From Funneliformis mosseae (lineage: Eukaryota > Glomeromycota > Glomeromycetes > Glomerales > Glomeraceae): 17,157 nt of DNA. Below are positions 10,477 to 17,157 of the stretch, in pieces (position 1 is the first letter of the stretch; each line of letters opens with the position of its first letter). The stretch covers positions 1 to 17,157 of the forward strand of contig CAJVPP010001928.1 in the NCBI GenBank assembly GCA_910592005.1, read 5' to 3'. The position numbers were made by a program, and so were the translations under genes. Under the pieces are notes generated by a model. That model made no database searches. It was not told where the DNA came from and saw only the letters and a program-made list of their open reading frames with translations.

Positions 10477-10579
10477 TTTTTATCACTTTATCTTTTTTAA
10501 TGTAAAAATTTCATATATTAACCCCATCAAAAATTTCTCAAGTAGATATTTCTTATCGAACTTAATATTTTCAAATATT

Positions 10580-11483
10580 ATGTCTTCTCTAACCCAGTGT
10601 TTCTTAGAAAATTCAATTACAAATCGAATAATTATTTTAAAACCAGATAATGAATTTTTGATGTGGGAACTTCCACCTACAGAAATTAACTCCCATCATG
10701 ACACATTAGACCCATTAACACTTTTTAGAAAACATTACTTGAAAGCGAAGAATCGTGATACGTCGCTTTCATTATCATCCGATCCTGATGCAGAAATAAT
10801 TGAAGCCTGGAGTTGTTCCGATAAGCAAGTTCATGAAGTATACGGAAAGTTTTGTTCACAAATGCTATTTCGATATCACAACCTTTTCGAACTCGAACAT
10901 AAGCTTTTAAATAAGGTAAACTACTTTTTATATTTTTTCCCTAGCTTCTTTCTCAAAACAGTTGTAGGAATTACCAAAAATCCATATACAGTCAACCCTC
11001 TCTAAATGCACACACTATATATTTTCTCTCTAAATGCACGCTCTTGTTCAGTCCCAAGCATATAGAATTCATATAGAAATTTCCTCTTTAAATGCACACC
11101 CTCTCTTTAAATGCTCATTTTTTAAAATTTTCACTATGGTCCCGAGGGGGTGCATTTAAGATAGGGTGACTGTAACTCTAACTTCTATTCTTCAAACGTT
11201 CTGAAACTTATGAATTCTTTATAATTTTTAGATTAAATTAAGTAAATTTAATCGAAAAGGTGGAGAGATTTCGCGAAATCATTTAGGATTAGAATATAAA
11301 GAAGCGGCTTACAGGACCATAAGCAATGGAATTTTGGGCAATAAACGACCAATGAAAGTTTATAAGATTAAAATTACGGCAGTCGCCGACGGTAAAATGA
11401 TAATTGAACTAGATGTTCGGTATGCCGACACATTAGTTCTTATTTTTGGGAAATATAAATCTAGGTTTCATGACGAAAATTAA
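10580..11483 (+). CDS. Highly divergent HMG-like protein with a unique C-terminal exon, two exons
   Basis: Predicted 195-residue protein, join(10580..10915, 11232..11483), in frame across a phase-0 intron. Exon 1 (112 residues) carries a degenerate HMG-like region at about 43-105. It has LTLFRKHYLK at 46-55, Trp77 and Tyr88, the same 11-residue Trp-Tyr spacing as the divergent neighbour, and a preceding ELPPTEI (30-36) like the Pro lead-in of MATA-HMG proteins. Exon 2 (83 residues) is basic at first (LSKFNRKGGEISRNHLG) and then hydrophobic/beta-like. I recognise no domain in it. Without splicing, the frame reads 29 low-value residues into the intron before a stop, so the spliced form is preferred. 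The final coding bases TCTAGGTTTCATGACGAAAA belong to a repeat that continues past the stop. It may be a DNA-binding regulator; the HMG call here is only moderate. Confidence 0.65.
10916..11231 (+). other. Intron of the plus-strand HMG-like gene, enlarged by an element
   Basis: Donor GTAAACTAC follows AATAAG, and acceptor TATAATTTTTAG precedes ATTAAATTA. Both flanking exons are open in phase 0. At 316 bp it is long for this window, but 184 bp plus a duplicated TA come from a terminal-inverted-repeat element. The remaining intron is about 130 bp, close to the 133-bp intron of the divergent gene. Confidence 0.65.
10989..11172. mobile_element. 184-bp TIR element (MITE, Tc1/mariner-pogo-like) with TA target duplication
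   Basis: The left end reads CAGTCAACCCTCTCTAAATG and the inverse of the right end reads CAGTCACCCTATCTTAAATG. They form imperfect terminal inverted repeats of about 26 bp flanked by TA on each side (10987-10988 and 11173-11174). TA duplication and CAG-starting ends are typical of the IS630/Tc1/mariner superfamily, including pogo/Tigger elements. It encodes no protein, so it would need a transposase from elsewhere. Internally (T)CT(C/T)TAAATGCAC recurs about four times, so the end motif is repeated inside the element. It sits wholly inside an intron, leaving the gene intact. Confidence 0.82.
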
Positions 11484-11775
11484 AAGTGTTTCAGAATTTC
11501 TTAGTTTTTGAAGTTTATTAATTTCAGTTATCACATGACAGTTGATGAAAGTGATAATTTTTATTGTTTCGCGACTTGTAAAATGTTTCATTTCTTAGAA
11601 TTTGAAATTTCTTAATTTATTTATAACATGACAGTTATCGAAAGGATAATTTCTAGGTTACATGACGACAATTATAAAATGTTTCAAATTTCTTATGATG
11701 ACAATTATAAAGTGTTTCAGTATTTGTAATTGTAATAAGACGTTGATTTTAATTATCATATAACAGTTATAATTT
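11464..11775 (+). repeat. Degenerate tandem repeat spanning the HMG-like gene's stop codon
   Basis: A unit of roughly 95 bp recurs. GTTTCATGACGAAAATTA with AAGTGTTTCAGAATTTCTTA starts near 11464 (inside the coding end), in part near 11560, again near 11653 as GGTTACATGACGACAATTAT, and shortened near 11697. A second landmark, ACATGACAGTT, appears near 11533 and 11627, with a weaker copy near 11757. The first copy includes the last coding codons and the TAA at 11481-11483, so the coding end lies inside the repeat. Confidence 0.6.
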
Positions 11776-12502
11776 TTTTTATAAAATAAAATTACAGAAA
11801 TTATTTTTTTTTAATTATGAATAAAAATAAATACAATTACAAAATTATTTTTGTTATGCTATGCTTTATAAATATCAAAGTTTCAATGTATCGAACTGAA
11901 TTAACATTCGTAAATTTGTCTTTTTCTATATTATTTAGAAATGATTTTCTAAAAATGTTCTTTTCGATGCAGTAGACTTCCTTTTTTTTTTTTTTTTTTT
12001 TTTTTTTTTGATAAAGATACTTTTATTTTTATTGTTGGGATACTTTTTATAGTAAATGGACAATCAAAACATACAATTATATTCACCCGATTAAGCATTT
12101 TTAATATAATAGTATATATCACTAGGGAACGGTAGCCGTTCTAGTCTGAAGCATAACAGGACTTGTAATGATTTTTTTTAATGGTTAATTTTTGTGAAAC
12201 GCACATGACCAGCAACACAGAATTCTATTGGTTGATCAAACAGAACGACATTGCATTGCTTTGACGTAGAAATTGATTGTCCTCATGCTTCGGACAACAA
12301 CTGAAAAAAAATAAAATATTATTGGTTCCAACCAATTAGCGAATTCAAAAATGAAAAATTGTTTATTATCACGTTTTCCGCGTTATTATACACTTGCAAA
12401 ACTTCTGCATCGGTTGTGATGATTTAATAATTGATAATCATCGTAAAATGTTCCAGTGCACTACACTAGTAAACTAGTTTCCGACTCAGCTTTAGGAATT
12501 GT
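11776..12502. other. Gene-free interval with poly-T tract and CCAAT palindrome
   Basis: A run of 28 T lies at 11982-12009. Later come CTAGGGAACGGTAGCCGTTCTAG (12122-12144, a hairpin with GAACGG/CCGTTC arms), TTGTCC...GGACAA (12277-12297) and the palindrome ATTGGTTCCAACCAAT (12321-12336). The last contains two opposed CCAAT boxes, and a further inverted CCAAT box lies at about 12226-12232. These could be promoter remnants of the decayed gene beginning near 12503, but that is inference. No intact gene is visible. Confidence 0.4.
12122..12144. repeat. Short hairpin GAACGG-TAG-CCGTTC
   Basis: CTAG GGAACGG TAG CCGTTC TAG forms an inverted repeat with 6-bp perfect GC-containing arms and additional outer pairing. 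No neighbouring gene explains it. It may be the end of a small element or a regulatory palindrome. Confidence 0.4.
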
Positions 12503-13003
12503 ATGAGACGAACCGTCACATGCAACGCTATCAAAACATCAAATATAAAGAAAGGTTCTTCCTATTATAGGTCCTCTAAAGCCACTCGTATATTTAACCT
12601 GCAAGCATATGTGCATTACAAGTGCATCGATAATCCCAAAGGCCGTGTCCTATATACCCATCAAATGAAGAAATAGATGCTTATATGACGGAGTTTAGTA
12701 GTAAAAAAACGGACTAACGATAATACTTACCAGCTCATCTGCATCCAGAAGAAGGAATTATCCGCGGTGAACTATACGACAGGATCATAGCTGAAAGCGA
12801 TAATCAATAAACCGTTCTGGAATTGATCAATAGCCATTATTATTTCGGAAAAGGTTATGGTTTGATCACTGTAAAAAGCGTATGGTCTATTTAATGATAA
12901 AATTCATGAGTACTTTCCGGATCAGGATTAAATTACGGAGGCTAAACTCAGAAAAAGCAATAAAGATTCTCAAACTCTTTATTGGGATTGGTGGCGAAGA
13001 TAA
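12503..13003 (+). pseudogene. Decayed unrecognised protein-coding gene
   Basis: Three successive frames carry ordinary, non-A+T-skewed protein sequence joined by apparent frameshifts. First is an open frame from ATG 12503 to TAG 12674-12676 (with ATRIFNLQAYVHYKCIDNPK). Next is a frame from about 12658 with EEIDAYMTEFSSKK, LPAHLHPEEGIIRGELYDR and NSHYYFGKGYGLITVKSVW, interrupted by several stops (TAA/TGA). Last is a third frame with NDKIHEYFPDQD, one stop, and KDSQTLYWDWWRR ending at the TAA at about 13001. The amino-acid character and lower A+T content argue for a formerly real gene. I do not recognise the family. Undetected introns could account for some breaks, but the stop inside the HLHPEEG frame region favours decay. 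Confidence 0.45.
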
Positions 13004-13411
13004 ATTGTTTTGTCTTTTTTCTGCATCGACTATTTCGAGGTTGAGCGTGGTTATATAATAGTAAAAATTTTAAAAGCTTTACTGCGTCAAATTTTACTCA
13101 AATGTTGAAAATAACCGAAATTTTTCCCCTTGATTTTTAACCAGTGTAAGGCGTTGCGCTTGTTTCTTTATTTAATATTTTTTTTTTTCCGCGTAACAAT
13201 CTAATACGGCACGGACTGTCGTTAAAAATCTTGTCCCCATGAAAATAATATCATGGGGCATTCATAGGGGCAGTGATTTACTGTATCTCTTGTGAAACAA
13301 TCTTTTATATAATATGGCAGATGTATTTTTTCATCACGTAAAAAAATTTATTTTTCTCTACTTTCTCAAGCAAATTTTATTCCTCTTTTTCTAACAATAC
13401 TTACACTTATC
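13004..13411. other. Gene-free interval with a CCCCATGA hairpin
   Basis: Contains the inverted repeat CCCCATGA (13235-13242) / TCATGGGG (13251-13258), followed by another GGGGCA. No coding region is supported. A T-rich stretch at about 13330-13400 precedes the next decayed gene and could be leader or promoter sequence. Confidence 0.35.
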
Positions 13412-13912
13412 ATGCCTAACATCATTTGGGTCAAACAACACTAGTACCGAGCGGTTTTGAGTGGGATGGTCTAATAAAAGAAGTCAAAAGAGAACTAACA
13501 CATGAGTTGCCGTTAACTTCATTAACTACGAAAACACGGTGAATATGAAAATATAACCCCAGAACTTAAAATGACTGCAAACTTCGAAAATAGTTCTGAT
13601 ACACTCTCCAAAGAATAATTTATAAGATAACAGTACTCTTTTGTTTGCACTTAATCAATAATAACTTTAATGACCATGAAATGATTATAAATGCAAACTG
13701 GTTTATTCATTCTGTCTGCTCTAACAAGCCGAAAAATCTCTACTGATAATTGACAAACATGTTTCACTCTTTGAATTTAAAAATCTGATAATCAAACTCT
13801 ATCCACTACTGAATTCTCTGATGCATTTCAGTATATGGTTTGGGGAAGATTGCTGTGCGATCTTTACAGGAACGGTGTTGGCTTAGTAGTATCTGTAAAT
13901 TTAAATGATTAA
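13412..13912 (+). pseudogene. Second decayed unrecognised gene
   Basis: A start-like ATG at 13412 opens MPNIIWVKQH, then a stop or frameshift. The coding-like segment FEWDGLIKEVKRELTHELPL follows in another frame (about 13457-13515), then PELKMTANFENSSDTLSKE to the TAA at 13616-13618. A later segment carries SDNQTLSTTEFSDAFQYMVW and LLCDLYRNGVGLVVSVNLND and ends at TAA 13910-13912. Codon and residue use look protein-like, yet no single frame runs through and splice sites do not rescue it convincingly. Family unknown. Confidence 0.4.
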
Positions 13913-14460
13913 CTTTTAATTTGATATGTAAGACTTTATCACAATCGCGCCTATATGATGATACGATAAAAGGTATAGCAAATAAATTTATAAGATTCCT
14001 TTATTGAACACTTGATTTATCCTAAAACTCTTTCTTGAGTTACTTTTTAACTTAAGAGAAAATACAAGATATTTATACAAAATAAAATATTATAAAATAT
14101 AATATAACAAATATAATAAAAACGATAAATTATATAAATGAGATAAATATAATAATTCTAACAAATAAAATAAAATTAACAAATATAATGATTATAACTA
14201 ATCTATCTAATATCAAATAGGTCAACATTGATCACTTTATCATATTAGTTTAATTTATCCACTTCGTCAACTTTGTTAATCAACTAATATCCATATTTTT
14301 AGAATTGCGAATTAATTCTACAAAACATTAGATTTTGGAAATATTCAATTTACAGCAAATCAAATGATCTTTTTAACCTTCTTGAATGTAATACCATATT
14401 AATCATAAATATATACAGTACAGTTATATTGTAACATCATAGTTTAAATAAACTCTCTCC
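13913..14460. other. Gene-free A+T-rich interval
   Basis: Nothing coding was found. From 14060 to 14210 the sequence is a loose ATAAAATATAACAAATATAAT repeat-like low-complexity tract. The rest is unremarkable. Confidence 0.4.
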
Positions 14461-14530
14461 ACTCTCTCCGTGATAAATTACTCCACGGACAAAGTATAAT
14501 AATTATATATGATCGTGTAATTATTGATAG

Positions 14531-14716
14531 TAACTTCACGGGTTATCAGAGATTACTTCACGGTAAGCAATGCATGATGGATATTTTGTCATCAATGCAT
14601 TGCTCATAGTAACTGTGGAGTTACCCATGAAGTTACATTATAATTATCTGAACCAGATAATTATAACGCAACTTCATAGGTAATCGCTAATAACTCTGAT
14701 AACTCCACAGTTATTA
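14531..14716. mobile_element. Nested hairpin cluster of the GTAACTTCACGG foldback family
   Basis: Three inverted repeats are nested or abutting. GTAACTTCACGGGT (14531-14544) pairs with ACCCATGAAGTTAC near 14622-14635. AGCAATGCATGATG (14567-14580) pairs with CATCAATGCATTGCT (14590-14604). TTATAATTATCTG (14638-14650) pairs exactly with CAGATAATTATAA (14654-14666) across AAC. The outermost GTAACTGTGGAGTTA (14609-14623) also pairs with AACTCCACAGTTAT (14701-14714). The edge GTTATTATCAAT and the arm GTAACTTCACGG match the hairpin at 7059-7103, so these are copies of one family. This looks like two foldback copies fused or inserted into each other, non-autonomous and non-coding. Confidence 0.65.
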
Positions 14717-14846
14717 TCAATAAAATCATAAACAATTAAAAAATACATCCGCCTGGAGAATTATAAATCACGTTTATAGCATATTCCGTTATATAAAGAT
14801 CACATGACATGGATGTGATTGTAATAAATTCTTTGTCACCCATTAA

Positions 14847-15008
14847 TTAATCTGGTTTACAGTTTATAATAATTTCATCAACAACACCGGCGTTACTTGG
14901 GAGAAATCTCTGAAATTTATCAAAAAGGAACTCATAATTTATGATTGTTTTTTGAAAGATATAACTTCATTCATTATGCAAATGATGCTAAATTTAATAA
15001 ATCAGTAA
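14847..15008 (+). pseudogene. Possible coding exon remnant
   Basis: The frame is open for 53 codons with protein-like content (TGVTWEKSLKFIKKELIIYD, then FLKDITSFIMQM). It runs into CA|GTAAGTATG at 15005, a perfect fungal intron donor. I could not find a matching downstream exon that stays open: another frame after it has three stops by 15230. It may be a decayed exon. No family recognised. Confidence 0.25.
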
Positions 15009-15257
15009 GTATGATCAATTCTTCATCTTTTGGCCAATTATTTATTAAAGTTAAAAGATTTGAACTAAATGTGCTAAAAGGGATTAATTTCTGATGCACT
15101 TTCAATCATAATATATGTAAAGTTTCATTTATTTGTAATATGATAAAATGGTGTTTTAAAATCAATACTTTCGATTCTAAAATATTCTTACATTTACAAA
15201 AGAAATGAAATAAGCAGCTGAGATACTCTCAGCCGATTAGAATATCAATGATTAATT

Positions 15258-15518
15258 ATGATCAATCAATCAATTCTTCAAAACACTAATGTATCAGATT
15301 TACGATATCAACTTAATAAATTATCAAGTTCAGAAACACGAGATTACTTTCGAAATCTCCCCATGCCAATTTCAAATTAACAACCAGTTTCGAATGAATT
15401 AGATATTTACTTTGATTCTAATTCTCCTGGTTATGAAATAACCAATTGTAAAGGTGGAAAGGCCAAGCAACTGAGTATCCATTATTGCTATGTATCATGT
15501 CAATTTCTGTTCATTTGA
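15258..15518 (+). pseudogene. Possible decayed small gene with one internal stop
   Basis: From ATG 15258 the frame reads 40 codons (starting MINQSILQNTNVSDLRYQLN), meets TAA at 15378-15380, and stays open for another 45 codons (with ELDIYFDSNSPGYEITNCKG) to TGA 15516-15518. An 87-codon frame broken once is unusual in A+T-rich DNA, and its polar composition looks protein-like. No family is recognised. The internal stop would have to lie in an unseen intron for it to be active. Confidence 0.3.
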
Positions 15519-15675
15519 GCAGTTTTTTCAATTGCTGGAAACCAGATAAAGCTAGAGCATGTTTATGTTTAAAATCGTGGTTGGAGAAAAAAAGGTTGAA
15601 TAGTTTAAAATTATTATTTAAAAGATTAAAATAATAATTTTTCGAAAATTATAAATGAGATATATTAGTTCGTAA

Positions 15676-15709
15676 TAAGACTGACGGTCCTTCCAATCGG
15701 TCGGTCTTA
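15676..15709. repeat. Short inverted repeat TAAGACTGAC / GTCGGTCTTA
   Basis: TAAGACTGAC (15676-15685) and GTCGGTCTTA (15700-15709) are inverted with one mismatch. Related AAGACTGAT and AAAGACCGATATAGACTG strings follow at 15757-15790. The AGACCGA-type motif repeated in both orientations suggests a remnant of a non-autonomous element. Confidence 0.4.
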
Positions 15710-15790
15710 CTGCAGGCTATTAATAAATTACAACCGAAGTCTGGTCCTATTTTGTATAAGACTGATTATACAAAGACCGATATAGACTGA

Positions 15791-16092
15791 GTTGGACTAT
15801 GATCATTTACATGAAGTGGTAATATATTATTAAAAAGTGCAAGAACCTAATTAATTATCTTTCACTCTTTCTTTTAAAGAAATCGAAGCATGCAGATAAT
15901 TTTCACTTATAGGGAGATTGAATGTATGTAAAATTTTGCATGCTAAATTTTGGATAAAAATCTTTACGATTTAAGGGCAAATACATATCTTTATTGTCAT
16001 ATTTTTCTGTTAAAACAAAAAAATTTGTTTCTTTAACGAGTAAAAATTGAACTAAATTAATATATCAAAGAAAATATGTGTCGAGAAAACAG
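15791..16092. other. Gene-free interval
   Basis: A+T-rich sequence between the short inverted repeat and the 3' tandem array. I see no coding region, hairpin or repeat of note. Confidence 0.35.
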
Positions 16093-16930
16093 AACAAATT
16101 GTGAAATCAATAATTAAAAAAAACACATTCGAAAATAATTGACATGTTAAAGGTTCAACTTTAAATCCATGCCTATTTGGTAGAAAAATGAAGTTATTTT
16201 GTGAGAAGATAAAAATATAAACAAAACTGATTATTTTTTAAAAAATCGACATTTTCGAAAATAAAAAAAATAAATAAAAATAATTGGACGTTTACAATCG
16301 AGATTGCCCCGACTTGCATAATAAAAGAAAAAAAAATTAACAAAACAAATTGTGAAATCAATAATAAAATAAAGGACATTCGAAAATAATTGACATATTA
16401 AAGACTCAACTCTAAATCCCATGCCTATTTCGAAAATACAAAAAAAAAATAAATAGAATTGGACGTTTACAATCGAGATTTCCCTGACTTGCATAATAAA
16501 AGAAAAAAAAATTAACAGAACAAATTGTGAAATAAATAATAAAAAAAAAGACATTCGAAAATTATTGACATGTTAAGGTTCAACTCCAAATCCCTTGCCT
16601 ATTTCGAAAATACAAAAAAAATTAAAAAGAATTGGACGTTTACAATCGAGATTGCTCGACTTGAAAAAAATTAACAGAACAGAACAAATTGTGAAATCAA
16701 TAATAAAAAAAAACACATTCGAAAATAATTGACATGTTAAAGTTCTACTTCACATGCCTATTTGGTAGAAAAATGAAGTTATTTTGTAAGATAAAAATAT
16801 AAACAAAACTGATTATTTTTTAAAAAAATCGAGATTTTCGAATATACAAGAAAAAAAATAAAAAGAATTGGACCCTTACAATCGAGTTTGCCCCGACTTG
16901 CATAATAAAAGAAAAAAATATTAAAATGGG
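16093..16930. repeat. Four-copy tandem array in a long-short-short-long pattern
   Basis: Units start at AACAAATTGTGAAAT near 16093, 16344, 16519 and 16683 and measure about 251, 175, 164 and 250 bp. All share ACATTCGAAAATAATTGACAT, CATGCCTATTT, TTGGACGTTTACAATCGAG and GACTTG(CATAATAAAAG). The first and last carry an extra segment of about 75 bp (GGTAGAAAAATGAAGTTATT through TTTTTTAAAAAATCG) that is missing from the middle two. Open frames on the minus strand (16194-16554) are only this repeat read through and are not genes. Confidence 0.8.
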
Positions 16931-17015
16931 AATTAAATAAAGAATCGCAAAATAAAAGAAAAAAAAATTAAAATAGGAATTAAAGAAAATAAAAATTAAA
17001 ATGGGAATTACAAAA
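16919..17015. repeat. Small direct repeats of AATTAAAATGGGAATTA
   Basis: ATTAAAAT(G/A)GGAATTA occurs three times (about 16920, 16966 and 16996) at 30-46-bp spacing, linked by AAAATAAAAGAAAAAAAA. It is a low-complexity extension of the preceding tandem array. Confidence 0.55.
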
Positions 17016-17039
17016 TAAAATAAATGTTTTTATTTCGTT

Positions 17040-17081
17040 TTTTTTTTTGGGTTTTTTTTTGATTTTTCTTTTTTTTTTTTG

Positions 17082-17157
<76 letters not shown>
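17040..17157. repeat. Terminal poly-T tract
   Basis: After short T runs broken by GGG, GA and GC, the window ends in 75 uninterrupted T (17083-17157). A long homopolymer at the very edge suggests a contig end or an assembly or sequencing limit rather than a biological feature. It does not resemble a telomeric repeat. Confidence 0.6.

Larger units (their letters stand above)
9785..10579. promoter_or_regulatory. Bidirectional intergenic promoter region made of degenerate tandem repeats
   Basis: These 795 bp separate the two divergent HMG start codons. About four diverged copies of a 110-150-bp unit cover 9880-10390. Landmarks are TCCATTGAATAATT(G)CC at 9957, 10106, 10218 and 10357, TTTTGTTAAAA(T/C) at about 9992, 10049, 10169 and 10255, and ATTGCCAAAAATAGGCATG at 10229 and 10369. 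TTGCC...AGGCA forms a small inverted repeat suited to a dimeric factor. TATA-like sequences lie on both sides (9841-9850 and 10464-10476). Nothing in it is coding. That it drives both genes is inferred from position. Confidence 0.6.

Noticed and set aside
11982..12009. Poly-T run as the tail of a reverse-oriented retroposed transcript
   Set aside because: The adjacent decayed gene is on the plus strand and no target duplication is visible, so retroposition is not supported.
16194..16554. Overlapping hydrophobic minus-strand frames
   Set aside because: They repeat the same peptide because they read through the tandem array; the Phe/Ile/Leu-rich product reflects A-rich repeat sequence, not a membrane protein.
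17040..17157. Telomere
   Set aside because: The end is a plain T homopolymer, not a G-rich telomeric repeat; a contig edge is more likely.
1..17157. tRNA and rRNA genes
   Set aside because: No B-box-like GGTTCRANNCC with a matching acceptor stem and no conserved rRNA segment was found by eye; a tRNA scan would be decisive.

Overview
The window is a very A+T-rich nuclear segment from a filamentous fungus. The best guess is an arbuscular mycorrhizal fungus (Glomeromycotina, Rhizophagus-like). This rests on three things: extreme A+T content with long T-rich tracts, short introns with GTA(A/T)G donors and TTTTTAG or AAAG acceptors, and two divergent HMG-box proteins of the type known to be massively expanded as the 'MATA-HMG' family in Rhizophagus irregularis. 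A decayed Crypton-type tyrosine recombinase fits the same picture. The species assignment is inference. The sequence itself shows a eukaryotic, intron-bearing, repeat-rich region.

Layout. 1-3060 is gene-poor, A+T-rich DNA with degenerate palindromic repeats. 3085-4920 is an array of about a dozen diverged modules. Each has a core of about 44-53 bp that sits, in most units, between an intron-like acceptor (T-tract plus AG) and a GTAAG/GTAAA-like donor, and several spacers carry branch-point-like TACTAAT. 5470-6971 (minus strand) is a broken Crypton/DUF3504-like tyrosine recombinase gene. 7050-7860 holds two hairpin or inverted-repeat elements. 8983-11483 is the functional heart: two intact two-exon genes transcribed head to head (minus 9784 to 8983, plus 10580 to 11483). 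Both encode divergent HMG-box-like proteins, and they share a 795-bp intergenic region built from a degenerate repeat. The plus-strand gene carries a 184-bp TIR element (TA target duplication) inside its only intron.

Downstream, a repeat array starts within the stop-codon end of the plus-strand HMG gene (11464-11775). It is followed by a 28-T tract and at least two decayed, unrecognised protein-coding regions (12503-13003 and 13412-13912). A nested hairpin cluster (14531-14716) is related to the one at 7059. Weaker coding remnants lie at 14847-15518, a short inverted repeat at 15676-15709, and a long-short-short-long tandem array at 16093-16930. The window closes with 75 consecutive T, which looks like a contig edge.

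The two HMG genes are the only apparently intact genes. Their divergent arrangement, matched single introns (about 130 bp once the inserted element is subtracted) and shared repeat-built promoter suggest co-regulated transcription-factor-like proteins, possibly derived from the mating-type HMG family. No RNA gene, rRNA, CRISPR array or bacterial-type operon was seen.
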